NCBI GenBank assembly: GCA_963739795.1
Contig: CAVUBL010000021.1
Span: 372,001-436,000 of the forward strand
Direction of reading: 5' to 3'
Length of the DNA: 64,000 bases
DNA from: CAVUBL01 sp963739795
GTDB lineage: Bacteria; Acidobacteriota; Thermoanaerobaculia; Multivoradales; DATKCC01
This document shows, piece by piece, positions 23,705-32,772 of the stretch. Below the pieces are notes generated by a model. The model saw only the letters and a program-made list of their open reading frames with translations, searched no databases and was not told the origin of the DNA. Every line of letters begins with the position of its first letter. Position 1 is the first letter of the stretch. The position numbers were made by a program, and so were the translations under genes.

Positions 23705-26700
23705 AACTTGCCGGTCAGCTCGAAACGGCGCTTCTCCTCTTGCGCCGCTGCGAGCTGCTTCCTTCGCGATCTCGAGGCCGTGGAGCGCGACTTCGCGAAG
23801 CCGGCCGTCGGCGTCCTTCAGGAGGGACTCGAAACCGGCCTGAAACTGGTTCCAGTGGTCGATGTCGTGGCCTGAGGTCGTCCAGATTTTCCGGAGGTCA
23901 GAATGCCGCCTGGGCGACCTCTCGCGGCTCATGGCCGAGCGTCGAGAGCGAGTTGCGCCAGCCTCACCCAGGAGGAGTCGGGAACTCGAGCGGCCAGGGG
24001 ATCGAGGTGGCCGCGGCTGAAGTGCTGGCCATGGAGAGCAGGCAGGAGTAGAGCTCCGGGGAGTCGCCCACGAGCCAGGGAACTAGCTGCCGGCGAGGTG
24101 GCTGGGTTCCGTGGTCTCCAGAAACCGCCGACGGTCTTGCAGGTTGAGTGCGTTCGCGGCTGCACAATACACGCCGTCCCGGCCGACAGCTTCGTATCCT
24201 CTTGCGTCGTCAAGCCGCGCGAACAGCCACTCGAAAGCCAAGTCTGGGTCTCCCTTGAGGATGTCCTTCAGCCAGTGCACCGAGGTCGCGGCTGGCCTGT
24301 GGTCAATTCCTCCGCCTTCGCCAGCCGACACCACTGCTTGCCGCCAAGCGTTGCTCATCTCCGCTTCGATCTGGCCGCGGGGGTCGGATAGCCACATCCC
24401 TACAGCGGCTGCAAGGCGCGTTTGCCCGTTGGGGTCGGTCAGTAGAGAACGTATGGTGCCCGGAGGCACTTCATCCCTTTGACATGCGGCACTGACCTGA
24501 TCAGGGCGAATTGTGCGCAGCGCGCTCTCGATAAGGTCCTCTGCCATTCCTTCGGCGCAGACGACCTCCCGCGCTGCCAGGGCTCCAAAGACCGCTGACC
24601 CGAGGCACTCCCCGACCAGTTCGCGCCATCCGGGTCCCCGTTCCTCGACGACCCGGGAAAGAAAGTGGGCGACTGCCAGAGCGCTCAGCTGACCGTCGAG
24701 AAGGCACCTCAACCAGCGCTCCGGAAACTCTGCTTCCTTAGCGAGCTCCTCGTAGAACGCGTAAAGCGCTTCGGTTTGTCGATGACCGAAGGTTTCGCCT
24801 TCGCGCTCATAGAAGGCGAGTCGGCTCACAGCTTCTTCTGGGGGCCTTGAGGCCCAGAGCTCGGCTAGGTCCCTTGCCGCCCGCCGTTGCTCCTCCTCCT
24901 GAGCCTGGTAATTGTCTGCAGAAAGGTGCTCGTCCGAAGGGAAAAGAACACAGAAGTCTGGATCCAAGGGCATGGCGAGCGAGATCCCGAGCCGCTCGGC
25001 CCACTGCGCAAGTTCCCACTGGAGACCAGGCCTTTCGGTCGCCAGAGGTTGGAGGTCGTGGAGAATTCGCATCGGCACCGCTCGCAGGCGAGTAGCTGTC
25101 TCCTCGGGAACGCCCTGCCCGAGGGTCAAGACGTCGGGGTAGACCCAGTGAGTGAGCATCTCTTCCAGCGCTTCCCAAGACTCCCTGGTGAAGTCGATGA
25201 CCACATCTCGGACTTCTTCCCAGAGGTCCAATACTTCGGGCACGGCGTTGCTCGGCAAGATGCCGGCATGCATCCTGACAGAGTCCCCGGTGGAGCTGTC
25301 CCGGGACTCTTCCATCCGAGGACTCAGCGCGAAGAAGATGGCACACAGCCCCACGGTCCGATCCCGACCTGCTTGGAGGTAGCTCCTCGCTTCCTCGACC
25401 ACGCGGCGGCGACGTGCCACGGCTTCGGCCAGGTCGACGCTCCCGTGCCCCCCGGGAACGAACGGTATTCCCTGGACCCACTCTTGGAGCACTCGAAGAG
25501 GATGGGAGTAGTTCGCGTGAACAGAGCCCTCGGCCGTGGCTGCTTTCTCCAGGAGCTTTCGGATCGCCGGGCGGGGCGCGGCTTCCAAGAGACTCCAAGC
25601 AAGGCCCACCAGCCGGTCCGGGTAGTTTTCCAGGACCCACCGGCCCTCCGACTCACCGAGTCTTGCAAAGAGCGCAAGAGAGTCTGTCGAGGGGTGCTCT
25701 TCGAGAAGGAGCCTCAGGTCTTCCTCAGGCACCGGAGCTCCTCGCAGCCTGGCGCGCACGAGCGTCTCGACCGCTTCCGCAGGGCTCGGAGCCTGCTCCA
25801 GCAGATTCCGATAGGGGAGGGCGGGCAGGTTGGGCGGAGGGAAGAAGACGTCTCCGAAGAGTGCCGAGCGGAGGGCTTCGGGTTCGACCACGAGAGCCTT
25901 GTCCCGTCCGATGCGGAGCATTCCGCCGTGGGACGCGTGGACGGCTCTCCGGTACGCCTCGTCTCGACTGAGCCGGAGAAAGTCGGCGACCGCTTCCAGG
26001 CTCATTCCTGCGTCGCCGCCGAGCGCGAAGCACGCGAGGAGTTGCGAGGGGTCGGACTCGAGGACCCGCTTGAGTGCAGGAATCAGAGTTCGCTGGATAG
26101 CCTTCCCCGTCAGAACGCCCCGCCACTCTCCCCGCAGCCAGAGGGAGCCCAGGGTGACGGCGAGCCCGGGCTTGTTGGCGGCCTGGTCGACCAGTACTCC
26201 AAGGTACGGATCGTCGTCCGGAGCGTCGATTCCGATCGCCCGCAGGACCTCCAGGATCTGCTTTCGAGTCAGCAGCTTCAGGGTCCGGATGCTCCGGCTC
26301 GAAGGGAGGGCCAGCACCTCGGCGACCTCGCCCTCGGACCCCGGCCACGCGGTGGCGATCAGGGCCGCCTCCGAGCCGACCTCCTTCCTGATCCGCCGGA
26401 GTCGGACCAGTCGCTCGGGGTCGAGGTGCGCGTCATCGACGATCACGACCTCGGGGCTCAGGTCGCGGAGATCGTCGCGATCCGGCCCTCGTCCTCGCTG
26501 GCCAGGAAGAGCGCTTTGCCCTGGCGCACGAGCGAGAGCAGAAGATAGGTCTTCCCGGACCCGGCTGGCCGAGGATCAGGCGGTCGCCGGTGGTATCGTC
26601 GAGCCAGGCCAGGTCGTCGTCTCGGCCGATCAGCTCCACGTCCTCCCGGATCGGCCGATGCGTCGGAGGGAATCGCCGAAAGCGCCGAAGGCTCGGCCGG

Positions 26701-27133
26701 TGAGGCCGAGGAGCTCGTGAGTCCACCGGCTGTCGCGATAGAGGCGGCTCGCGATATCCCACCGGTCGTGGATCTGGACGAGGGTGAAGCCCTTCTCTCT
26801 CGCTCGCTCCTCGAGGTTCTTCCGCCGCCGGGCGGTGAGGGGCCTGGACGTGGCCACGACGACCCGCCGCCTTCGGCCGTTCCCCTCGACATAGGAGTAG
26901 AGGTTCTTGGTGAGGTTTCGGATGACGTCTTCCGCCGTCGTGACGACCAGCGGGTACGGCTCGCCCTCTCCGTCGGCGATCGCACCGTCCATGCCGTAGT
27001 CCTGCCCGCCGTGAACCGGGACGAGGCCGGGATAGACGCCGCGCAAGAGATCGACGGCACACGCCTCGAAGACCTGGGGATCGAGGGCCCCTCCCAGCCC
27101 TTCGAGGATCTTCCGGTAGTGGGGGTCCTTCAC
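23705..27133 (-). pseudogene. Nuclease-STAND NTPase (Avs-like) gene with multiple frameshifts
   Basis: The N-terminus (26630-27133) reads FEACAVDLLRGVYPGLVPVH, then GGQDYGMDGAIADG, an Mrr/PD-(D/E)xK-type nuclease domain. A single-base shift leads to IREDVELIGRDDDLAWLDD, another to the Walker A motif GSGKTYLLLSLV (about 26570), and a third to the Walker B motif EVVIVDDAHLD (about 26440). A 787-residue helical remainder is then intact to TAG 24083. Beyond that, LVPWLVGDSPELYSCLLS, DSSWVRLAQLALDAR and NQFQAGFESLLKDADGRLRE continue in shifting frames to AQEEKRRFELTGKF and a stop at 23705. The intact form would be about 1,140 residues: a nuclease, a STAND-type ATPase and a repeat-like C-terminus, the plan of Avs antiphage sensors (inference). 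Confidence 0.7.
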
Positions 27134-27462
27134 GCTCGGCCGTCCCTCTGCCGATCGCGGAACTGGAACAGTTGATCCTCGAACAGCGCGTCGAGATCCT
27201 TGCCGCGGTCGAAGCCTCGCCGGGAGATCAGCTCCAGGGCGCTGCGAGCGCGCCGGAGCTCCTCACCGTTCGCCACCTGGAGGAGCTCGCGGATATCTGT
27301 GAAGTCCTGGGGGCGTTCCTGGGGCCGGTCGGGCCGGAGGGCCAGGGTCTTGAGAGCCAGCAGGTGCCCGGTTCTCGCCACGGGAGCGAAGAGGCCGGGC
27401 AGAACCTCTAGCAGCTCGGCCTCGAATCGGAGGAAGGCGTGGGCGAGCCGCGGCTCGGTCAT
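27130..27462 (-). CDS. Nucleotidyltransferase-family remnant lacking its catalytic half
   Basis: The 110-residue product begins MTEPRLAHAFLRFEAELL and continues EVLPGLFAPVARTGHLLALK, QDFTDIRELLQVANGEELRR and LELISRRGFDRGKDL. The latter are the C-terminal helices of AbiEii-like or MNT-like nucleotidyltransferase proteins, which are normally about 190 residues. The GS-x-x-D region with the metal-binding aspartates is absent, apparently through an in-frame internal deletion near residue 15. It overlaps its neighbours by ATGA on both sides. It is translated in principle but should be inactive. Confidence 0.65.
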   Translation of the reverse strand: MTEPRLAHAFLRFEAELLEVLPGLFAPVARTGHLLALKTLALRPDRPQERPQDFTDIRELLQVANGEELRRARSALELISRRGFDRGKDLDALFEDQLFQFRDRQRDGRA

Positions 27463-27704
27463 CCGTCGAAGAACTTGGCCTTGCGCGGCCGGCCGAACCC
27501 GTCGCCGTGCTCGGCTCCCGGGCGCTCGGCGAGCCAGTCGCGGATGCCCGCTTCGATCTCCTGTTCCGTGGCCGCAGGATTCCGGCGTCGGAGGTTCTGG
27601 CGCTTGATGTCCTCGGCCACCTGGTAGAGGTCGAAGGCGATCCGCATCCGTTCGAGAACTGCCGGATCGCGAATCGGTCGGCGATGTTCGAGGGGGAGCC
27701 TCAT
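27459..27704 (-). CDS. Small conserved partner of the nucleotidyltransferase gene
   Basis: The 81-residue basic protein reads MRLPLEHRRPIRDPAVLERM, RIAFDLYQVAEDIKRQNLRR and ends GDGFGRPRKAKFFDG. I recall this protein as the usual gene directly upstream of AbiEii-like nucleotidyltransferases in many genomes, suggesting an antitoxin or accessory role; that is inference. I start at ATG 27704; GTG at 27707 is also possible. Only 42 bp separate it from the divergent mtgA. It leads the operon that includes the broken NTPase gene. Confidence 0.65.
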   Translation of the reverse strand: MRLPLEHRRPIRDPAVLERMRIAFDLYQVAEDIKRQNLRRRNPAATEQEIEAGIRDWLAERPGAEHGDGFGRPRKAKFFDG

Positions 27705-27746
27705 CACAGAGATTTTAGCGCCTCAGGGTATCGTAGGCTCCGATTC

Positions 27747-28598
27747 ATGCCTCTAGACGAGCCTCACCCCGATCTCCCTGACGAGCCGCCCTCGCCGGAC
27801 GACGCACCGGACTCGCCCGAGCCGGAACCCGGGACCGGCGAGGAGGAGCTCTCACCGCCCGAGCCGTCGGCGGCCGCGGACGAGGAGGCACTCGCCGGAC
27901 CGTCCCGCCGCCGCGGATGCCTGCGGGCCGCGCTGGTCCTTCTCGCCCTCGGCCTCGCCTGGCTGGGCTGGGAGGCGGCGACCTGGCCGGACGTCGCGGC
28001 CCTCGCCCGGGAGGCTCCGGGCAAGACCGCCTTCATGCGGCGCTGGGAGCGGCGGACGGGGCAGACGGTCGCCTGGCGGTGGGTGCCGTACTCGCGGATC
28101 TCCCCGCACCTCAAACGGGCGGTCCTGGTGGGCGAGGACATCAACTTCTTCTCCCACGGCGGCTTCGACACCAGCGAGCAGAAGAAGGCGCTCGCCGAGG
28201 CGTGGAAGGAGCGGAGTCTCCCGCGCGGCGCCTCGACCCTCACCCAGCAGGTGGCCAAGAACCTCTGGCTCACGCCGTCGTACAACCCGCTGCGCAAGGC
28301 GAAGGAGGCGGTTCTCACGGTGGAGCTCGAGCGCGAGCTCACGAAGCGACGGATCCTCGAGATCTATCTGAACGTGGCGGAGCTCGGGCCGGGCATCTTC
28401 GGTGCCGAGGCCGCGGCGCGCCACTATTTCAGCACCTCCGCGGCGGCGCTCAGCGAGTCCCAGGCCGCGGCCCTCGCGGCCGGCCTGCCGAGCCCGGAGC
28501 ACTGGCACCCGGGCAGCACGCGCCGCGCCTACACCTACCGCGTGCGCCTGATCCTGCGCCGGATGGCCAAGGCGCAGTTCCTCTGGAAAGTGATCTGA
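27747..28598 (+). CDS. mtgA: Monofunctional peptidoglycan glycosyltransferase
   Basis: The 283-residue protein polymerises lipid II into glycan strands at the outer face of the inner membrane. A Pro/Glu-rich cytoplasmic N-terminus is followed by one membrane anchor (LRAALVLLALGLAWLGWEAA, about 57-76) and a GT51 domain. Visible GT51 motifs are AVLVGEDINFFSHGGFD (motif 1 with catalytic Glu), RGASTLTQQVAKNLWL (motif 2), and KRRILEIYLNVAELGPGIFG with AARHYF. Length is slightly above the usual 240 because of the acidic extension. It is divergent from the defence-type operon. Confidence 0.93.
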   Translation: MPLDEPHPDLPDEPPSPDDAPDSPEPEPGTGEEELSPPEPSAAADEEALAGPSRRRGCLRAALVLLALGLAWLGWEAATWPDVAALAREAPGKTAFMRRWERRTGQTVAWRWVPYSRISPHLKRAVLVGEDINFFSHGGFDTSEQKKALAEAWKERSLPRGASTLTQQVAKNLWLTPSYNPLRKAKEAVLTVELERELTKRRILEIYLNVAELGPGIFGAEAAARHYFSTSAAALSESQAAALAAGLPSPEHWHPGSTRRAYTYRVRLILRRMAKAQFLWKVI

Positions 28599-28640
28599 CG
28601 TCCAAGCGTCTGCGCCAGAGCCGGCGCCGAAGAACCTGGC

Positions 28641-28718
28641 GGGGGCGTCCCTCTCCCGACCACGCCCTGCGGGCGCGGTGCCCGAGGGAGGGAGCGGGAA
28701 CGAGGGTGAGGGGGGGCG
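28641..28718. repeat. Hairpin repeat of the 30.4-kb array type, single inverted copy
   Basis: The stretch between mtgA and the decarboxylase has outer flanks (GGGGGCGTCCC and GGGAACGAGGG) matching, as reverse complement, the units at 30448-30748. The inner loop with CGACCACGCC and GCGCGGTGCCCG matches the second array unit. Confidence 0.6.
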
Positions 28719-28751
28719 ATCCGGTGAACCGGGGGTAGACTTCCCCTCGGC

Positions 28752-30446
28752 ATGAGCGTTCCCCACACCAAGACCACCGGCTCGAAGCGCAGGGTCCGGC
28801 GCCCGTTCCGCAGCCCGACCCTGGCCCGGTTCCTCCTCGACCAGCTCGCCGAGGCGGGGGTGGAGCGGATTTTCGGCATTCCCGGCGACTTCATCATCCG
28901 CCTGTGCCAGGTGATCGAGGACTATCCGGGCATCGACCTGCTCACCATGAGCCACGAGCCCGGCGTGGGCTTCGCCGCCAGCGGCGCCGCCCGCGGCCGG
29001 GAGGGGATCGCCGTGGCCTGCGTCACCTACGGCGCCGGCGCCCTCAACATGGTGAACCCGGTCGCCGCCGCCTACGCCGAGAAGACCCCCGTGCTGGTCC
29101 TCACCGGCGGGCCCGGGCGAGAGGAGCGCGAGGGGGGAATCCTGGTCCATCACCAGGTCAAGAGCTTCCGCTCGCAGCTCCGGGTCTTCCGCGAGGTCAC
29201 CCACTACCAGGCGGTGCTCGACGACCCGGAGACGGCGGCCGACCAGGTGCGCTACGCCATCGACCAGTGCCGCCTGTACTCCCTGCCGGTCTACCTGGAG
29301 GTGCCCCGGGACATGGTCGACACCCGCATCCGGGTGGGGCAGGCGGCCGGTTTCGAGGTGCCCACCGAGCTCGGCGCCGTCGAGGAGGCGGCGACGGAGA
29401 TCGTCCGCAAGGTCCGCTCGGCGCGCCATCCGGTGCTGGTGGTGGGAGTCGAGGTCCACCGCTTCCGCCTCGCCCGGCGCGCCGTGGCCCTGGCCGAGGC
29501 CCTGGGCCTGCCGGTGGTCTCGACCTTCATGGGGCGCGGCACGTTCCCGGACGATCACCCCCAGTACGCCGGCACCTACCTGGGGCCGGCGTCGCCGCCG
29601 GGGGTGCGCGAGCTGGTGGAGGAGTCCGACTGCCTCCTCATGCTGGGCGCGCTGTTCTCCGACACCAACATGGGCGTGCGCCTGCGGGCCCTCGATCCGC
29701 GCCACGTGGTGCTCGCCGTCTCCCGGGAGGTCCGCTCGGGGTTTCACCACTACCCGGACGTGCCCCTGGAAGACCTGGTGGAGGCGGTCCTCGAGCGCTC
29801 GGGCGAGGGCCGGGGCGCGAGCTTCCACGCCCGGGACGGCCGGCCGCCCTTCATGCGGGCGGACGAGGAGCCCTCGGAGGGGCCGATCCGGGTGGCCTCC
29901 ATGATCGCCGAGATCAACCGCTTCTTCGCTCACCACGGCCAGATGCCGGTGGTCACAGACACCGGCGACTGCCTGTTCTGCAGCCACCAGATCGACACCC
30001 AGTCGGTGCTGGCCTCCGCGTACTACGCCACCATGGGCTTCGGGGTGCCGGCGGCGATGGGCTTCGAGGCCACGACCGGAGAGCGGCCGCTCGTTCTGGT
30101 GGGCGACGGCGGCTTCGAGATGACCGGCTGGGAGCTGCTCCACGCCGGGCGCTGGGGGCTCTCGCCGATCGTGGTGGTCATGAACAACCAGTCGTGGGAG
30201 ATGCTCCAGTCGTTTCTGCCGGCGGGCTACAACGCGCTACCTCCCGGCTGCTTTGCCGAGGCGGTCGCCCCGTGGGGCGTCGCGACGGAGCGCACCCCGA
30301 CGGCGGCGGCGTTCCGGGAGGCCCTCGACCGGGCCGCCGGGCACGACGGGCCGGTGCTGCTCGAGGTCCCGCTGGCCCGCGGCGACATCTCGGAGACGCT
30401 GTACACGTTCACGCGGAGTGTGGGGACCACTCCACCGCCTGACTAG
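28752..30446 (+). CDS. TPP-dependent 2-keto acid decarboxylase (indolepyruvate/phenylpyruvate type)
   Basis: The 564-residue enzyme has three domains. The PYR domain has catalytic Glu69 in TMSHEPGVGFAASG. The PP domain carries the ThDP motif VGDGGFEMTGWELLHAG, ending with MNNQSWEML. The middle domain spans about 200-330. The family decarboxylates branched-chain or aromatic 2-oxo acids, giving for instance indole-3-acetaldehyde. The exact substrate is not determinable. About 20 basic residues precede the domain start and may be extra. A tandem hairpin-repeat array follows immediately. No operon partner is seen. Confidence 0.85.
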   Translation: MSVPHTKTTGSKRRVRRPFRSPTLARFLLDQLAEAGVERIFGIPGDFIIRLCQVIEDYPGIDLLTMSHEPGVGFAASGAARGREGIAVACVTYGAGALNMVNPVAAAYAEKTPVLVLTGGPGREEREGGILVHHQVKSFRSQLRVFREVTHYQAVLDDPETAADQVRYAIDQCRLYSLPVYLEVPRDMVDTRIRVGQAAGFEVPTELGAVEEAATEIVRKVRSARHPVLVVGVEVHRFRLARRAVALAEALGLPVVSTFMGRGTFPDDHPQYAGTYLGPASPPGVRELVEESDCLLMLGALFSDTNMGVRLRALDPRHVVLAVSREVRSGFHHYPDVPLEDLVEAVLERSGEGRGASFHARDGRPPFMRADEEPSEGPIRVASMIAEINRFFAHHGQMPVVTDTGDCLFCSHQIDTQSVLASAYYATMGFGVPAAMGFEATTGERPLVLVGDGGFEMTGWELLHAGRWGLSPIVVVMNNQSWEMLQSFLPAGYNALPPGCFAEAVAPWGVATERTPTAAAFREALDRAAGHDGPVLLEVPLARGDISETLYTFTRSVGTTPPPD

Positions 30447-30790
30447 GTCACCCCCGCAACCCCTCGTTCCCCTTCCCACCCTCAAGGGGGGAAGGGGACG
30501 CCCCCTCCCTCCCGAATCACCCCCGCAACCCCTCGTTCCCCTTCCCACCCGACCACGCCGCTCCGCGGCGCGGTGCCCGGGGGGAAGGGGACGCCCCCTC
30601 CCTCCCGAATCACCCCCGCAACCCCTCTGATCCCCTTCCCACCCTCGCGAGGGGAAGGGGACGCCCCCTCCCGGCCGGACCGCCCCCCTCACCCTCGGTT
30701 CCTCTCCCGCCCTCACGGGGGGAGAGGGACGCCGCCTCCCGGCCGGATCGGTGCTGTACCTTCTCGGCAGCGAGGAAGTCTTTCCCCGCG
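30447..30790. repeat. Tandem array of four ~70-bp hairpin repeats
   Basis: Units start at about 30448, 30517, 30610 and 30680. Each has the form CACCCCCGCAACCCCTCG, then TTCCCCTTCCCACCC, a short loop, GGGGAAGGGGACG and CCCCCTCCC. Each unit is a strong stem (CCCCTTCCC paired with GGGGAAGGGG). Unit 2 carries a 24-bp longer loop. There is no gene in this gap, and the array sits exactly between two convergent genes. Confidence 0.8.
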
Positions 30791-31408
30791 CTACCGAGGG
30801 GCGGAGTCGCGGGCTCGGTCGTAGTCTTCGGGGGTGTCGACGTCCCGGAGGCAGCCGGGGTCGTCGACCTCCACTTCCACCACGTCGTCCGCGTGGGCGG
30901 CCAGGAGCTGGCGCAGGCCGATGGCGGGGTCGAGACCGGGCAGCTCGGGGATCCGGTGCGCCGCGATTCCGAGGGGATGCCCGCGGCGCCCGGCGTGGGC
31001 CGGTACGACGAGGGTCGCCCCCCGGGCAAGCCCGGTGAGCACCGCGGACACCGTCGAGCCGGCGAGCCCGGGCAGGTCGGCGGGGCACACCAGGAGGGGC
31101 CCGCCGGCCGCCGCGAGATCCTCCGCCCCGCCCAGGGCGTCGAGCCCGGCCAGGATCGACGACAGCATCCCCCGGTCGGGCGCCGGATTCTCTGCCAGCC
31201 GCAGCCCCTTCTCGGCCCCCCAGCGGTGCAGGGGCCCGTCCTCGGGCCGCACCACCAGGCAGATGCCCGAGGGAGCCCCGGCGGCGCCACCGGCGAGGAG
31301 GGCTTCGACGGTGGCCCCCACGACCGTGGTGCCGGCGACCGGCAGCAGCAGCTTGGCCCGGCCCATCCGGAGGGAGGCGCCGGCGGCGGGGATGAGGGCG
31401 AAGGGCAT
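30791..31408 (-). CDS. MobA-like NTP transferase (MocA/CTP:molybdopterin cytidylyltransferase type)
   Basis: The 205-residue nucleotidyltransferase has the N-terminal motif LIPAAGASLRMGRAKLLLPV (nucleotide binding), LVCPADLPGLAGSTV with the metal-binding Asp, and GHPLGIA further on. The family transfers CMP or GMP to molybdenum cofactor (MocA/MobA) or related acceptors. The C-terminal DVDTPEDYDRA is typical. It is the last gene of the SpoU-LKR-SDH operon, 11 bp after SDH. Why a cofactor gene would be tied to lysine catabolism is unclear. Confidence 0.82.
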   Translation of the reverse strand: MPFALIPAAGASLRMGRAKLLLPVAGTTVVGATVEALLAGGAAGAPSGICLVVRPEDGPLHRWGAEKGLRLAENPAPDRGMLSSILAGLDALGGAEDLAAAGGPLLVCPADLPGLAGSTVSAVLTGLARGATLVVPAHAGRRGHPLGIAAHRIPELPGLDPAIGLRQLLAAHADDVVEVEVDDPGCLRDVDTPEDYDRARDSAPR

Positions 31409-31419
31409 GGCGGTGGGGC

Positions 31420-32772
31420 TCAGGAGGCGGCGGGGAGCTCTTCGCTCTCGCGGGCCAGCTCGATGCCCCGGGCGGCGAGGGCCGCCAGGATCGGGCCGGC
31501 GATCTCGGGGGCGACCGGGATCCGGACGCCGGTGGCGGAGACGGCGCGGTCGAGGATCAGGCCGCAGGCGAGGGCCGCGGGCAGGCCGACCGTGCGCGCC
31601 ATGGCGGAGTCGTCGCCGGCGGTGCCGTAGGCGACCAGGCGCTCGACGACGCGGCGAGTGCCGGCGGCCCGGTCGCCGGGAACCTCGGCTTCGAACCGAT
31701 GCTCGAGCACCACCAGGTCCCGCTCCCCCTCTTCGTAGCGGAGCTTCTCCTCGAAGACGTGGGCCAGGACGTCGAGGGGGGTGTCCGAGTCGTCGGGGAG
31801 CGGCTGCTGCGAGAAGAAGCCCAGCCACCCCAGGCGGTCCAGGACCGGGTGCTCCTCCGGAAGCTCCAGGAAACGGGCCACCCGTGCCCGAACCGAGCCG
31901 GGCCCCGGCGGCAGGTTCCGGTCCACCAGGTCGCAGTAGCTCGGGCCCAGCCCGGCGTTTTCGTCCATGTCGAGAAGGCCCAGGCGCAGTAGGGCGCTCA
32001 TGGTCTCGCACCAGCCCGGGTAGCGCAGTGTCCCCCGGAACACGTCCCGCGCACGGCCGAGGCCATAGAGCTCGCGGTAGGGCAGTGAGTCCCGGTTCGG
32101 GTAGCCCTCGAGCTCTCCGATCCCGGGGATCTCGACCCGCTCCGGCCCGCCGGGCAGGTAGGGGCTCGGGTGCTCCACCACCTGGCCGTCGCGCAGGAAC
32201 CGCACCGGGCTCCGGGCCGCGACCAGCACTCCCCGCGGGCTCCAGGAGAGCTTGTAGCCCAGGGGGTTGCCGGTGGCGTCGGGGGCCGGCAGGCCGCCGC
32301 AGTACGACACGAAGGAGGTGATGGAGCCTCCCTCGCTCTCGATCCGGCGGATCACTTCGGCGGCCATCATGTGATCGATCCCCGGGTCGAGGCCGCACTC
32401 GTTGAGCAGCAGCACCCCGCGGCGGCGCGCCTCGTCGTCGAGGGCGCGCATGGCGTCCGAGACGTACGACGTGGTCACCAGGGACACGCCCCGGTCCACG
32501 CACGCCTCGGCGACCCGGGGGTGGAGATGGGCGGGCAGCAGGCTGACCACGGCGTCGGCCTCGGAGACCAGGCGGCCGAGGGTCTCGCGGTCTTCCACGT
32601 CGAGGGCCAGGCCGCGGCCACCGTGCCCTTCGTGGAGGGCGGGGGCGACCAGATTCCGCGCCCGGTCCACGTTGAGGGCGGCCACGGTCAGCTCCAGGCC
32701 CGGCCGGTCCAGGAGCTCGTCGACCAGGGGCGCGGCCACCAGGCCGGCTCCGAGGACCAGCACACGGCTCAC
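31420..32772 (-). CDS. Saccharopine dehydrogenase/reductase (SDH, glutamate- or lysine-forming)
   Basis: The 450-residue protein has an NAD(P)-binding N-terminus VLVLGAGLVAAPLVDELL, LLPAHLHPRVAEACVDRGVS, and the family signature LNECGLDPGIDHMMA. A C-terminal domain with SYCGGLPAPDATGNPLGYKL follows. It matches the SDH half of the plant and animal bifunctional LKR/SDH, which splits saccharopine to glutamate and aminoadipate semialdehyde. The GTG start overlaps the LKR stop as GTGA. Together with the preceding gene it would give a two-step lysine degradation route via saccharopine, uncommon in bacteria. Confidence 0.85.
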   Translation of the reverse strand: MSRVLVLGAGLVAAPLVDELLDRPGLELTVAALNVDRARNLVAPALHEGHGGRGLALDVEDRETLGRLVSEADAVVSLLPAHLHPRVAEACVDRGVSLVTTSYVSDAMRALDDEARRRGVLLLNECGLDPGIDHMMAAEVIRRIESEGGSITSFVSYCGGLPAPDATGNPLGYKLSWSPRGVLVAARSPVRFLRDGQVVEHPSPYLPGGPERVEIPGIGELEGYPNRDSLPYRELYGLGRARDVFRGTLRYPGWCETMSALLRLGLLDMDENAGLGPSYCDLVDRNLPPGPGSVRARVARFLELPEEHPVLDRLGWLGFFSQQPLPDDSDTPLDVLAHVFEEKLRYEEGERDLVVLEHRFEAEVPGDRAAGTRRVVERLVAYGTAGDDSAMARTVGLPAALACGLILDRAVSATGVRIPVAPEIAGPILAALAARGIELARESEELPAAS

